The notes under the pieces were generated by a model, which worked only from the letters and a program-made list of their open reading frames with translations, did not search any database and was not told the origin of the DNA. DNA of 64,000 nt, taken from Comamonas granuli NBRC 101663. Lineage in GTDB: Bacteria > Pseudomonadota > Gammaproteobacteria > Burkholderiales > Burkholderiaceae_C. The stretch is from the NCBI RefSeq assembly GCF_000739995.1, contig NZ_BBJX01000004.1, positions 1 through 64,000 of the forward strand. The letters run 5' to 3'. The translations under genes and the position numbers were made by a program. Positions within the stretch are counted from its first letter, which is position 1; each line of letters begins with the position of its first letter. Shown here piece by piece: positions 42,793 to 53,300 of the stretch.

Positions 42793-44448
42793 ATGTCCGA
42801 GACCCCCAGTACCGACGAACACGCCTTGCGTACCGAGGCGCTGTACCAGGACCGCCTGGTGCCGTGCTATGCCCACCGTCCAGACCACCTGGATGCCATG
42901 TTCCGCGCTTCGGCGCAGCGCCGGCCGCAGGCGCTGGCGATCGAGGAGGGCGAGCGGTCGTTGACCTATGCGCAGCTCGATCTGGCGGTCGGCCGCCTGT
43001 CTGCAGGCTGGGCCGCGCGCGGCATCGGCAGCGGTGACCGCGTCGCGCTGTTTCTGGGCAACCGCATCGAATTCGTGCTGGTGCTGCTGTCGCTGTGGCG
43101 GCTGGGCGCCATCGCCGTGCCGATCGGCATCCGGCAAAGTGCCCCCGAGCTGGAATACATGCTGGGGCAATGCGGCGCGTGCGCCCTGGTGTTCGAGGGC
43201 ACGCTGGCCGACCGCTTGCCCCGGCCCGACGCCATCCCGGGGGTGCGCCTGCTGGTGCATTGCCTGGACGCCGACGAAAGCCCCGAAGTGCTGCAGGCGG
43301 CCGACCTCCCCAGCGTCTTGCTGACGGATGTCTCCTGCGATCCGCCAATCCTCGCCAGCCCGGACGGCCTGAGCGACCAGGCACCGGCCTGCATCATGTA
43401 CACCTCGGGCACCACCGGGCACCCCAAGGGCGCGGTGTTGTCGCACCTGGGGTTCTTCCACACCGCGCGGCACTATGTGCACCGCTTCGGCTACCGTCCC
43501 GATGACCGCTTGCTGCTGGTCATTCCGGGCAGCCATATCTCCGGCCTGTTGGCCGTGGTGGTGGTGTCGCTGCAGGTTGGCGGCTGCCTGGTCTGCCTGC
43601 GGCAGTTTCATGCGCCGGCCGTGCTGCAGACCATGCAGGCACGCCGCATCACCGCCACCGTGATGGTGCCTGCGATGTACAACCTGTGCCTGCTGCAGCC
43701 CGAGATCGCCACCTACGATCTGTCGGCCTGGCGCATCGGGCATTTTGGCGGTGCAGCCATGCCCGAGGTCACCATCGAGCGCCTGGCGCAGGTGCTGCCC
43801 ACGCTGCAGTTGTACAACGGCTTTGGCGCCACCGAGACCACCTCCGCCGTCACCTTGACCGAGCGGGGCGATGCCGCCCGCTATCCCGATTCGGTGGGCA
43901 CGCTGCTGCCGTGCATCGACATCCGCGTGCTGGACCCCGAGGGCCGCGAGGTGCTGCCGGGTGAGCCCGGCGAGCTGTGGATCCGCAGCCCTGGCAACGC
44001 CATCGGCTACTGGAACAACCCCGAGGCCACCCGGGCCACGTTTGTGGCGGGCTACTGGCGCTCGGGCGACATAGGCAGCGTGGATGCGGCGGGCTACCTG
44101 CGCGTCTTTGACCGTATCAAGGACATGATCAACCGCGGCGGCTTCAAGATCTATTGCGTGGAGCTGGAGAACACCATCCAGCGCTGCGAAGGCGTGGTCG
44201 AGGCGGCCGCCGTGGCCAGCCCCTGCCCGGTGCTGGGCGAGCGCATTCATGTGTTCGTCCATGCCCGCGCTGCCATCGACCCCGAGAGCATTTGCCAGTT
44301 CTGCCGCAGCCAGCTTGCCGACTACAAGACCCCCGACTTCATCACCCTCAGTCCGACCCCGCTGCCGCGCAATCTCAACGGCAAGCTGGTCAAGGCGCCG
44401 CTGCGCGAGGCGGCACGCGCCGCGGCTTTGCAATCATCCGACCACTGA
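42793..44448 (+). CDS. AMP-forming acyl-CoA synthetase
   Basis: 551 residues, ANL superfamily. P-loop-like A3 motif YTSGTTGHPKGAV, A5 GFGATET, A7 YWRSGDIGSVDAAGYLRV, A8 DRIKDMINRGGFKI and the A10 Lys in PRNLNGKLVK. It activates a carboxylic acid to its CoA thioester, probably the substrate taken up via the binding protein. Chain specificity cannot be read from sequence. The start MSETPSTDE at 42793 lies 41 bp after the SDR stop. Confidence 0.92.
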   Translation: MSETPSTDEHALRTEALYQDRLVPCYAHRPDHLDAMFRASAQRRPQALAIEEGERSLTYAQLDLAVGRLSAGWAARGIGSGDRVALFLGNRIEFVLVLLSLWRLGAIAVPIGIRQSAPELEYMLGQCGACALVFEGTLADRLPRPDAIPGVRLLVHCLDADESPEVLQAADLPSVLLTDVSCDPPILASPDGLSDQAPACIMYTSGTTGHPKGAVLSHLGFFHTARHYVHRFGYRPDDRLLLVIPGSHISGLLAVVVVSLQVGGCLVCLRQFHAPAVLQTMQARRITATVMVPAMYNLCLLQPEIATYDLSAWRIGHFGGAAMPEVTIERLAQVLPTLQLYNGFGATETTSAVTLTERGDAARYPDSVGTLLPCIDIRVLDPEGREVLPGEPGELWIRSPGNAIGYWNNPEATRATFVAGYWRSGDIGSVDAAGYLRVFDRIKDMINRGGFKIYCVELENTIQRCEGVVEAAAVASPCPVLGERIHVFVHARAAIDPESICQFCRSQLADYKTPDFITLSPTPLPRNLNGKLVKAPLREAARAAALQSSDH

Positions 44449-44462
44449 CAAGGAGGGCCACC

Positions 44463-45695
44463 ATGGGCCACGAAACCATCTACATCCTGGGAGGCGATCA
44501 GACAGACTTCGCCGCCAACGCATCCCGCCAGGGGCAGGGCTTGTTCGAGCTGCTGCAAGACGCCGTGCAGGGCGCCCTGTACAACGCAGGCGTCGAGGCC
44601 CAGGAGGTACAGGCGGGCCATATTGGCAACTTCGTCGGTGAATTGTTCACGGGGCAGGGCCAGTTGGGCGGCATGTTCGCGGCCATTGACCCGGCGTTTC
44701 ATGGCATGCCCGCGGGCCGGCATGAGGCGGCCTGCGCGTCGGGCAGCATTGCCGCCCTGGCGGCCACCGCCGAGATCCAGGCGCAGCGCTATGACTGCGT
44801 ACTGGTGGCCGGCGTGGAACTGGAGCGCAACGTGCCCGGAGCCGTGGCAGCGCGGCACCTGGGCGCTGCCACCTGGGTGGGCGAAGAGGCGCAGGACGTG
44901 CCCTATGCCTGGCCCCACATGTTTCACCGCGTCGGCCTGGAGTACGAGCGCCGCTACGGCCTGAAGTACGAGCACCTGGGCCGCATTGCCGAGATCAACC
45001 TCACCAACGCCCGGCGCAACCCCAAGGCACAAACGCGCGATTGGGTCTACGGGCCGCGCAGCTTCCTGGCCGATGACGAGGCCAACCCGGTGATCGACGG
45101 CATGATCCGACGCCAGGATTGCGGCCAGGTCACCGATGGTGCCGCCGCGGTCGTGCTGGCCTCCGAGCGCTTTGCGGCGCGCTGGGCGGCGCGCCACCAG
45201 AGGTCGCTGGACTCCATTCCCCGCATCGCGGGCTGGGGCCACCGCACCGCGCACCTCAAGCTCGATGTGAAGCTGCAGGCCAGCGCACAGGACCCCTATG
45301 TGTTTCCGCACGTGCGCGACACCATCCAGGACGCGTTCCGGCGTGCCGGCATCCGCGATGTGTTCGAGCTCGATGGCATCGAAACGCACGACTGTTTCAC
45401 CACCACCGAGTACATGGCGATCGACCACTTCGGCATCACGCTGCCGGGCCAGAGCTGGCGTGCGATCGAAGACGGCACCATTGCCATGGGCGGGCGGCTG
45501 CCCATCAATGCCAGCGGGGGCTTGATCGGCCTGGGGCACCCGGTGGGCGCCACGGGCGTGCGCATGCTGCTCGATGCCGCGCGCCAGGTCACCGGCCAGG
45601 CGGGCGACTGCCAGATCGAAGGCGCCCGGCGCTGCGCCACGCTCAACATCGGTGGCAGCGCCACCACGGTGGTGAGCTTTGTGGTGGAGCGCTGA
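44463..45695 (+). CDS. SCP2-type thiolase
   Basis: 410 residues. The nucleophile Cys is in HEAACASGSIAAL. The HDCF motif (ETHDCFTTTEY) and GLIGLGHPVGATG are present. The usual late C-x-G motif is replaced by TLNIGGSATT, so the second catalytic Cys is the one in HDCF, as in SCP2/SCP-x thiolases. It would cleave a 3-ketoacyl-CoA, completing the cluster's beta-oxidation. AAGGAGGG ribosome site 14 bp after the ligase stop. Confidence 0.9.
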   Translation: MGHETIYILGGDQTDFAANASRQGQGLFELLQDAVQGALYNAGVEAQEVQAGHIGNFVGELFTGQGQLGGMFAAIDPAFHGMPAGRHEAACASGSIAALAATAEIQAQRYDCVLVAGVELERNVPGAVAARHLGAATWVGEEAQDVPYAWPHMFHRVGLEYERRYGLKYEHLGRIAEINLTNARRNPKAQTRDWVYGPRSFLADDEANPVIDGMIRRQDCGQVTDGAAAVVLASERFAARWAARHQRSLDSIPRIAGWGHRTAHLKLDVKLQASAQDPYVFPHVRDTIQDAFRRAGIRDVFELDGIETHDCFTTTEYMAIDHFGITLPGQSWRAIEDGTIAMGGRLPINASGGLIGLGHPVGATGVRMLLDAARQVTGQAGDCQIEGARRCATLNIGGSATTVVSFVVER

Positions 45696-45701
45696 GCCCC
45701 T

Positions 45702-45729
45702 GGAGCACTGGCTGCCGGGTCAGTGCTCC
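45702..45729 (+). repeat. Inverted repeat after the thiolase gene
   Basis: Perfect 9-bp stem GGAGCACTG/CAGTGCTCC with a 10-nt loop. No T-run; it may stabilise the 3' end or assist Rho-dependent termination. Confidence 0.5.
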
Positions 45730-45841
45730 GACCGCGCAGGCCGCAGGGAGTAGGCGGCATCAAAGCGCGCGTTCGCGCCTCACAGGGCGCAGACCGCGGC
45801 CCCAGCGGCAGAGCACCCCGGCCCGCAAAGACGGGCAAAAG

Positions 45842-45880
45842 AAAAACCCCGCTATCGTTTCGATAGCGGGGTTTTTTTAT
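45842..45880. terminator. Strong bidirectional terminator next to tRNA-His
   Basis: Perfect 16-bp dyad AAAAACCCCGCTATCG and complement with a TTT loop. T-runs on both strands end the catabolic cluster and the tRNA-His transcript. Confidence 0.93.
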
Positions 45881-45885
45881 TTATC

Positions 45886-45962
45886 TGGGGTGGCTGATGG
45901 GACTCGAACCCACGACAACAGGAATCACAATCCTGGACTCTACCAACTGAGCTACAGCCACC
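45886..45962 (-). tRNA. tRNA-His (anticodon GTG)
   Basis: 77 nt with encoded CCA and the diagnostic extra G at -1 opposite C73. Acceptor GGTGGCTG..CAGCCACC, anticodon loop TTGTGAT, T arm GGGTTCGAGTCCC. Terminator lies directly downstream. Confidence 0.96.
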
Positions 45963-45998
45963 GTACAGCCTTGTATTATAGCCTGAAATTTGTCGACA

Positions 45999-47927
45999 TC
46001 AGCTTCCGCTGTCCAAAGTTGCTTCAACACCCGGACGCTGGACTTTGAATTGCACCTTGAAGCGCTTTTTGAGCGTTTCGTAGTACGCCAGGCCTTCTGC
46101 GTTGGCCCACCACTGGGTGTACTGCTGCTGCATTTGCGCCAGCAGCGATGGGTCGATGTTCTCGCGCGGCTTGATGCCGATCACCTTGACCACTGCGTAG
46201 CCCACCGGCCCCAGGTCCACGCCCAGCCACTGGGGCAGGGCATCGGGCTTGGCGGACATCACTGCATCGACGATGGCGCGCGACTGGCCTTGGGATTGGT
46301 CGCGCGACAGGACCATGGCCGCCGGCAGACCCGTGGCCAGCTCGGGCTTGTCGGCCCAGGCCGTGCGTTTGGCCTCGCCTTCCTTGCGTGCCAACTCGGC
46401 GGCCTTGTCGGCGATGAAGTTTTGGCGCACCTGGTCCTTGACCTCCTCGTAGGCCAGGGTGCGCGCTGCCTGGTGCTCGGTGACGCGGCCTGCCGCCATC
46501 TGGTTGGCGCCCAGTTCGACGGCTTCGGTATTGCGCTTGCTCTCCAGGGTCTCGCTGGCAAACAGGGCCTGCAGAAACTTGGGGTTGGCCAGCACGCCTT
46601 GGCTGCCGGGGGCCGGGGTGCGGGTGACGGCCTTGGCAGTCCGGACCGTGAGCTTGAGCTTGTCCGCCACGGGCTGCAGGCTGTCGGACTGCTCGTAGAC
46701 CGTGTTGGCAAAGGTTTCGGCCATTTCAGCGTATTTGCGCTGGGCCTGCTGCTGCTTGAGCTCGGCCTCAAGTTGGGGGCGCAGCTCCTCGAAGCTGGGC
46801 TGGCGCGGCGTCTTGACGTCGGTGAGCTGGATGATGTGGTAGCCGAAGTCGGACTCCACCACGTCGCTGATGGCCCCCTTGGCCAGTGCGAAGGCGGCGT
46901 CCTCGAAAGGCTTGACCATGGCGCCGCGGGCGAAGAAGCCGAGGTCGCCGCCGTTGGGCGCCGAACCGGGGTCCTGCGAGTTCTTTTTGGCCAGTGCGGC
47001 AAATTCTGCCGGGTTCTTGCGCAGTTGGGCGAGCAGCTCCTGCGCGCGCGCCTGGGCCTTTTCGCGCTCGGCCGCCGGGGCATCCTTGGCGGCGGCAATC
47101 AGGATGTGGCTGGCGCGGCGCTCTTCCTTGCCGGCGTAGCGGGACTGGTTTTCCTTGTAGTAGGTCCGCAGGTCGTCTTCGTTGAGGGTGATGGCGGCGC
47201 GCACGCTGTCGATGTCGAAGACCACGTATTCGACCGTCACCTGCTCGGGCTGCTGGTAGCGGGCGCTGTGCTCCTTGTACCAGGCCTGGAGCTCGTCCTC
47301 GGACGGGTGCACCTTGGCGGCCTGGTCTGCGGCCTTGAACAGCATGACCTGGACTTCGCGCTGCTGGAACATGGGACCGATGGCCGCCATGCCCTGGGAC
47401 GAAGTGGCAAAGCTGCTGCCCAGCACGCCCCCGATAACCTGGTTGAGCGACAGGTCCCGGCGCATGCTGGCTTCAAAGCCCTCCGGCGTCATGCCCTGTG
47501 TGGCGACCAGGGCGCGGTAGCCTTCGGCGTCCAGCGTGCCGTCGGGCTTGCGCAGCGCGGCAATCTGCGGGATCTCCTGCAGGCTGCGGGCCAGGCGGGC
47601 GTCGGTGGTCACCAGGTGCATCTTCTGGGCTGCGGCCTCCAGCACGCGGTCGCGCACGAGGCGCTCCAGTGTCGCGTAACGGGCCTGGGGCGTGTCGAAG
47701 AGCTTGGCGTCGGTGTTGGGTTGTTCGCGGCGCAGGCGGTCGGACTCCATGCGGTGCGCGTTGTCCCAGTCGGTCTGCGTGATGTCGTGGCCATCCACCC
47801 GTGCCACCACGGTGCTGCTGCCGGAAAAATAGCTCCTGTCGATACCGACAAGCACGAACGACGGGATGATCAGCAAGAACAGCAAGAACATCGCGATCTT
47901 GGTGTGCTTGCGGATGGATTCGAACAT
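45999..47927 (-). CDS. ppiD: Periplasmic folding chaperone/peptidyl-prolyl isomerase PpiD
   Basis: 642 residues. One N-terminal membrane anchor ([19 protein letters not shown], 11-29), a SurA-N-like domain ([24 protein letters not shown]), a parvulin domain ([13 protein letters not shown]...[21 protein letters not shown], ~285-390) and a C-terminal PPIC-like region. It assists proteins leaving the Sec translocon. The start [10 protein letters not shown] at 47927 is chosen over the longer frame, which crosses a terminator hairpin. tRNA-His follows. Confidence 0.93.
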   Translation of the reverse strand: MFESIRKHTKIAMFLLFLLIIPSFVLVGIDRSYFSGSSTVVARVDGHDITQTDWDNAHRMESDRLRREQPNTDAKLFDTPQARYATLERLVRDRVLEAAAQKMHLVTTDARLARSLQEIPQIAALRKPDGTLDAEGYRALVATQGMTPEGFEASMRRDLSLNQVIGGVLGSSFATSSQGMAAIGPMFQQREVQVMLFKAADQAAKVHPSEDELQAWYKEHSARYQQPEQVTVEYVVFDIDSVRAAITLNEDDLRTYYKENQSRYAGKEERRASHILIAAAKDAPAAEREKAQARAQELLAQLRKNPAEFAALAKKNSQDPGSAPNGGDLGFFARGAMVKPFEDAAFALAKGAISDVVESDFGYHIIQLTDVKTPRQPSFEELRPQLEAELKQQQAQRKYAEMAETFANTVYEQSDSLQPVADKLKLTVRTAKAVTRTPAPGSQGVLANPKFLQALFASETLESKRNTEAVELGANQMAAGRVTEHQAARTLAYEEVKDQVRQNFIADKAAELARKEGEAKRTAWADKPELATGLPAAMVLSRDQSQGQSRAIVDAVMSAKPDALPQWLGVDLGPVGYAVVKVIGIKPRENIDPSLLAQMQQQYTQWWANAEGLAYYETLKKRFKVQFKVQRPGVEATLDSGS

Positions 47928-47953
47928 GGTCAACCCTTCTGCAACATAAAACA

Positions 47954-47977
47954 AAAGGCGAACTTGCGTTCGCCTTT
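47954..47977 (-). terminator. Hairpin between ribC and ppiD
   Basis: AAAGGCGAAC/GTTCGCCTTT with a 4-nt loop. On the minus strand it is followed by TGTTTTATG. It probably ends the riboflavin transcript, with ppiD starting 27 bp later. Confidence 0.65.
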
Positions 47978-48105
47978 GCATCCGTGGTGGGTGCTGGCGG
48001 GGCCAGGCCGCCGGCAAGTCAATCCCACCGCCACGCGCTCTCTCATGATGAGGCTGGGCGGATTCTACCGAAAGCGAGGCATCGCAAAGGCCCGCGCCGG
48101 CCGTT

Positions 48106-48729
48106 TCAGCGACCGACCGAGCCGAGCATGCGCTCACAATAGCGCGCGATCAGGTCGATCTCCAGGTTCACCTTCGATCCCGCACGCAGGTGCCCCAGCG
48201 CCGTGTTCTGCACCGTGTGCGGGATGAGATTGATGCTCACCTCGCAACCGCCTGCGGTGTCGGCGATGCGGTTGACCGTGAGGCTCACGCCATTGATGGT
48301 GATGGACCCCTTGGTCGCCAGGTAGCGCGCCAGAGCCCCTGGCGCCAGCACGCGCAGTTCCCAGCTCTCGCCCACCTGCGCAAAATGCGTCACGGCGCCA
48401 ATCCCGTCCACATGGCCGGACACCAGGTGGCCTCCCAGGCGGTCGTTGGCGCGCAAGGCTTTCTCCAGGTTGATGGGGCCGGGGACATCGAGTCCCGTGG
48501 TCTTGCTCAGCGATTCTGCGGAAATATCGACGCTGAACTCCGGTTTGGCGGCGTCCAGCTGGGTGACCGTCATGCATGCACCATTGAGTGCAATGCTGTC
48601 GCCCAGGCCCACGTCGTCCAGATAGCCCGCCGGCGGCTGAATGACCAGGCGTTTGCCATGCGCCGCCGAACCGCCCAGATCGTGCACGGCGGTGATATGC
48701 CCCGTGCCGGTGATGATTCCAGTAAACAT
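48106..48729 (-). CDS. ribC: Riboflavin synthase alpha chain
   Basis: 207 residues with the internal two-fold lumazine-binding repeat: [12 protein letters not shown]...[16 protein letters not shown] and [16 protein letters not shown]...[15 protein letters not shown]. It dismutates two lumazines to riboflavin. MFTG at 48729 has GGGAG upstream. It lies 20 bp after ribD on the same strand; no FMN riboswitch precedes the pair. The gene is also called ribE. Confidence 0.96.
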   Translation of the reverse strand: MFTGIITGTGHITAVHDLGGSAAHGKRLVIQPPAGYLDDVGLGDSIALNGACMTVTQLDAAKPEFSVDISAESLSKTTGLDVPGPINLEKALRANDRLGGHLVSGHVDGIGAVTHFAQVGESWELRVLAPGALARYLATKGSITINGVSLTVNRIADTAGGCEVSINLIPHTVQNTALGHLRAGSKVNLEIDLIARYCERMLGSVGR

Positions 48730-48749
48730 GGCTCCCATTGTGGCAGGCT

Positions 48750-49880
48750 TCAGAACCTGTCGCGCCCTTGCACGTGCGCCAGAATGCGCAAGTCCCGCCC
48801 CACGGGCTGCACCGCATCGAACTCCAGCGCCAGCCCATGAGATACCGCCGCCAAAGGCGGCCTGTCTGCCATGCCCCGGCCCGGGCCAAGCAGGGTAGGG
48901 GCCAGGTAGAGCAGCAGCTCGTCCACCAGGGCGGCATCGAGCAAGGCGCCATTGAGCGTATGCCCGGCTTCCACATGCAGCTCGTTCACGCCACGACGTG
49001 CCAGATCGCGCAGCATGGCAGGCAAATCCACCCGCCCCCCAGCGCCCGCCAGCAGCGCGACGGTGGCGCCGAGCGCCTCCAGCGCCAGCCTGCGCGCCGC
49101 AAATGCCGCGCTATCTTGAGCATCAAAAGGGCCGGTAGCGTATATCCAGCAAGCGCGACCAGCTACGAATATAGGAGCGTCCGGCGGTGTCCGCAAATGG
49201 CTGTCGAGCACCACCACATGCGGCTGGCGTGGAGTGGCCACGGCACGCACGTCCAGCCGGGGCCTGTCGGCCAGTACCGTACCGACGCCGGTCAGGATGG
49301 CGCAGGCGCGTGCGCGCCAGGCATGGCCATCGGCGCGCGCCTCGGGCGAGGTGATCCACTGGCTCGCCCCATTGTGCAGGGCGGTGGTCCCGTCGAGCGA
49401 AGCGGCCACCTTCATGCGCACCCAGGGTGTACCCCGCAGCATGCGGCTGAAGAACCCGATATTGAGCGCCCGCGACTCGGCCGCGCCGGCGCCGACCTCC
49501 ACGGTCACCCCGGCGGCGCGCAGCCGGGCAAAACCCTGACCACCGACCAGCGGATTGGGATCCTCGATGCTGGCCACCACCCGGGCAATGCCTGCGGCAA
49601 TCAAGGCATCGCAGCACGGCCCGGTACGGCCTTGGTGGGCGCAGGGCTCCAGCGTGACCCATGCCGTGGCCCCGCGCACGCCGTAACCCCGTGCGGCGGC
49701 ATCGCGCAGCGCCACCACCTCGGCATGCGGGCCGCCGGCCTGCTGGGTGAAGCCTTCGCCCAGCACCTGCCCATCGGGCGCAGTGATCACGCAGCCCACA
49801 CGCGGGTTGGGATTGGAAAGAAAAAGCGCCTGGGCGGCCAGCCCAAGCGCTCGGGTCATGAAGGGCGTGTCAGTTGTCAT
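48750..49880 (-). CDS. ribD: Bifunctional riboflavin deaminase/reductase
   Basis: 376 residues. The N-terminal deaminase has zinc motifs HAEVVAL and VTLEPCAHQGRTGPCCDAL. The C-terminal reductase has MKVAASLDGTTAL, ILTGVGTVLADRP and ELHVEAGHTLNGALL. It performs two successive steps of riboflavin synthesis. Repeat copy H (49130-49178) is read in frame as APIFVAGRACWIYATG, at a variable surface region between reductase strands. MTTDTPFMTRAL at 49880 is the start. pilE ends 30 bp upstream. Confidence 0.95.
   Translation of the reverse strand: MTTDTPFMTRALGLAAQALFLSNPNPRVGCVITAPDGQVLGEGFTQQAGGPHAEVVALRDAAARGYGVRGATAWVTLEPCAHQGRTGPCCDALIAAGIARVVASIEDPNPLVGGQGFARLRAAGVTVEVGAGAAESRALNIGFFSRMLRGTPWVRMKVAASLDGTTALHNGASQWITSPEARADGHAWRARACAILTGVGTVLADRPRLDVRAVATPRQPHVVVLDSHLRTPPDAPIFVAGRACWIYATGPFDAQDSAAFAARRLALEALGATVALLAGAGGRVDLPAMLRDLARRGVNELHVEAGHTLNGALLDAALVDELLLYLAPTLLGPGRGMADRPPLAAVSHGLALEFDAVQPVGRDLRILAHVQGRDRF
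49130..49178 (-). repeat. 49-bp palindromic element, copy H (inside ribD, sense)
   Basis: Copy H aligns without gaps (GCTCCTATATTCGTAGC..CGCGCTTGC....GGCC), and similarity continues past GGCC as CTTTTGATGCT. It is read in frame 0 by ribD. The right stem arm is decayed. Confidence 0.75.
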
Positions 49881-49910
49881 GGCGCCCGGATGGTAGCGCA
49901 TTGCTTTGAA

Positions 49911-50351
49911 TTATTTGCCCCAGCATTCCGCGACGATGTCGCCCGTGGTCACACCCTTGGCGCCACGTAAACCAGAGTTGGTAAGCGTGTAGTTGCCGCA
50001 CTTGTCGCCGGTCTGTGCGCCCTTAGGGGTAGCAGTCAAGGTGAAGCTAGCGACTGGAGTTCCACTGGGGGCGTAGCTAATATCGTAGCGATCATTAGGC
50101 ACTTTTTTTAGCGCTGCTGGAAACGCTGCAGAAGCAGGGTAGTTGCCCGTTGCCGTAGCTGCGCGTTCCAGCCACTGCTGCGCTTGCAACAATCCAGCCC
50201 GAGCCTCGGCCCTGTGACCGCGGCGAATATATTCAGCATAGCTCGGATAAGCGATGGCCGAGAGGATGCCCACTACAGCCACCACGATCATCAATTCAAT
50301 AAGTGTGAAACCACCTTGCAATAGGATGAATCTATTTTTTGGGTATTGCAT
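49911..50351 (-). CDS. pilE: Type IV pilin-like protein PilE
   Basis: 146 residues. Short prepilin leader cut at G|F before [31 protein letters not shown], with the conserved Glu5. Globular part has [16 protein letters not shown] and a disulfide pair (CGNYTL...ECWGK), the PilE minor pilin pattern. It is the last gene of the fimT-pilV-pilW-pilX-pilY1-pilE unit, 13 bp after pilY1. Start MQYPKNRF at 50351; the longer frame overlaps pilY1 and has no pilin leader. Confidence 0.92.
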   Translation of the reverse strand: MQYPKNRFILLQGGFTLIELMIVVAVVGILSAIAYPSYAEYIRRGHRAEARAGLLQAQQWLERAATATGNYPASAAFPAALKKVPNDRYDISYAPSGTPVASFTLTATPKGAQTGDKCGNYTLTNSGLRGAKGVTTGDIVAECWGK

Positions 50352-50364
50352 TGTAAATCCTTGC

Positions 50365-53300
50365 TCATTGAATTTGTCGCCAGCTTGGGCGTAGAGATTC
50401 TTCAGGCAACGCGGCCAGATTTTCTTTATTGTTTTTTGCATCGATATCAGCATTTTCAAACTTGTCTTTCTTTATAATGCTGTGCGGGCCTTTTGCTACC
50501 TTCTTCCGGGATACTCCGCCATCCGAAGAGTTGTAGGCGCCATCGTTATTGGCATCAACAATTTGCACAGAGGGGCGTTTGCCATCCATTATGTTGATAA
50601 AAGTGCGATATTGGCGCTCGCTGTCTACCGATGTGGAGTCGCAGCTTTCAACATTAGGGTCAACATCAGAGCCTTTTGCTGGTACTTGGGACCACACTGT
50701 CAGCAAATTGCTGGCATCATAAAATTCCATCGGCTTTAGCAGCCGCTCTCCAATGGCTGGTAAATCCATATACCAACCGTTATAATTGGCCCAAGTGGTA
50801 GTTTTCAGCTCGTCAACAATATCAACCGTTGCATAATCACCAGAACCGATTTCTGTAATCTTTTGTTGGGCTAGTTTGGCATTTGCAACGCCAATACCTA
50901 AAGCTGTAGGAGCAGGAACACAGTCCGCGCCAGACGGGCAGGTTCCACCGCCTGGATGAATCTCTAATCGTTTACCCAAAGCAGTGCTTACCTCGCGATA
51001 GCGACTATTGTCGAGAACAGAATAAATAGTTTGTACTTCGACGCTGGATGGATCTGTTTTTGTAATATTTCTACCGGTTCCAAAAGCAACCATCATGCCG
51101 CCTACACGTACGGTTTTGGCTGAGGGGCCAGAGCCGACTTGCATCTTCCGGTCATTTGCACGAACCGTTGGAGCGGTTGAAATCGGCTGGGCTTTATCGC
51201 GTGAACCGGTCGTCAGTGAGGCTTTGCCTCTAGCAGTGAATAGTGGGGTTCCACCAAATGCGACTTTCCAATCGGTAAGGTCTGCACTGGTTAGATCGAA
51301 TTTCCACATGTTTCCTAAATTGTCGCCGGCATATACCACGTCGGGCATTCCGTCACCGTTGATATCTACAAGGCGTGGCGCGCCAAGACCATTATCCTTG
51401 GAGTTGCCTGTGCCGGCGCTTTCGGTAGTGACCGGAATGCGAACTAATTCTTTTGATCCGTCAAGAAACTGCACTAGCAGCACAGGCCGTTGATTGGTGC
51501 TGTTATAGCCATTACCCATCACTACGGCCCATCGGTTGTTATTCATGCGAGTAATTTGTGTGCTGCGCATAGAATCATTATCGTCGCGAACGGGTCGCGC
51601 GGTGATGTAGCCAATATCTTTGTCTTCATCGGTAATCTGCAAGCACTTGGTTTTTTCTGCGCCAGCCAGTATCGCACAGTTAGGTGCTGGTTCAGATGGG
51701 CCGCGAGTCCTATCTAATTTTACCAAGAATTGTGCGTTGCCTTCAGAAAAACCCGGTATTCCACTGGCGGTGGGAGTTGCGTTGGGATTGGTGACATCCA
51801 AAACGAAATAGCCCTTTCCACCAAGACCGAGAGTTCCAACAAGCAGCGTTCTCCAATCGGGTATGTACGGCCCATAATTGGGATCGGTGGGGTCTTGAAT
51901 TCCTCCGTTCATATCTACATCACCCGTCATGGGCGATCCATCCACCAAATATTTGTGCTTGTTATTGTAGGCTGGGTCTGTCAACAGTGAGAGATACGGG
52001 ATGACACCCCTCGGGATATAGGCAATTTTCTCTTCGCCGTTTGTCGCAGAAAACCCGTGCAGCATTCCATCATTGCCCCCTACATAAAGCATACCTGGGC
52101 GGGATTTGTTTGCGCGCACAAAGTTTGAATAACCTTTGAGCAGGTAGTCTGCTCCTGGTGCACCAGTAAACCAGACATCAGAATTAATGATGTCACCTTG
52201 AATGCTCTTGCGATCGCGAAATGGTTTTGTTGCTGAGTACGTACTGGGGGCTGTGCCCTCAAGACTTGTATCGCCTCGTATGTAGTCCAGTCGCTGCTGG
52301 CCTTTGAGGTCGCCCTCGTCTGCACCGGTCGTGCTCTTTCGCAGCCACAATTTTTGAGCGTTGCTCAGATTGCTCTCGTCTGCCGCCCATTTGAAAGGGA
52401 CGCCGCCTTTGAAACCGGAACCATCCCATTTGTCACTCCAACTCAGTACCAGGCGGTTGCTAACTGAGATTGCATCTAGTTTATCTGCGGTATTTTGCCC
52501 ACCCCAGCCTGGGTCTGGGTAGGTGGTTCCGTCGGTGCGTACCTTGTCTGCAGTGATGAAACCCTTCCAATAATTCTTAGGCTCATAGGCAGCAGTGTAC
52601 TTGCCGACTTCACTGCGTGACACATTGGAGCCGCTGGTTGCGCTAGAGCTCAGATCTGGATCTGTGGCTGTATTGATCTGCCCAAAAATCTCCCTGAAGG
52701 CTTTTTCAAGGTCCTCCCCCTTGGTGACAGCATAAAAACGACCCCGGCCATTGAGGGCTGCATGCCAGAGATCAAGTGCACGCTTGTCTTCATTATTCAT
52801 TCTGGGCCAAGTCTTAGCCCCGGTGACAAAATCCTGGAAGCTCCCGCTATAGCCAAAGGGGACACGGTCTGTTGCAGGCGGTGCCATGATCGTCGGCGCA
52901 CCCGGCCATGTCGTGGCGTCATTACTGAAACCGATGGTGTATGTCACCATGTGTGGCCAAGTGGCAGGGTTGTATCGTGGATTCCAGTAACGCTCCAGAA
53001 TGGCGGGCTTGCCATTAGAGTCATTTCCAAAGTTCTCGGTTGCAGGCGCAGCACGGTAGTCCGCTGCCGGCTCTAGGGAGCCGGTCATGCCGCTTGTCTG
53101 TGCCGGTCTAGCCCAACTGTGAAATGCCCAGTCTGCAAGCGTGAGCGAGTCACTCTGCGTGTAGCTGTCACGATAAAGCGCTGTTTTCGCTCTCTCGGCA
53201 GCGGTTGTACCACCATAAATCGTGCCATCCGGTAGTGTGAGATTGGTGGCGTTGTCACGGTAGGCTGTGTTTGAAACCTCAATCGTGGCATCGTTCCAGC

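Noticed and set aside
45842-45876. Hairpin near tRNA-His considered as another repeat copy because of GCTATCG/CGATAGC
   Set aside because: No match to the 49-bp alignment; it is a simple perfect terminator dyad with T-runs.
49881-49910. FMN riboswitch before ribD
   Set aside because: Only 30 bp separate ribD from pilE, too short for an RFN element, and no RFN motifs are present in the pilE 3' region.
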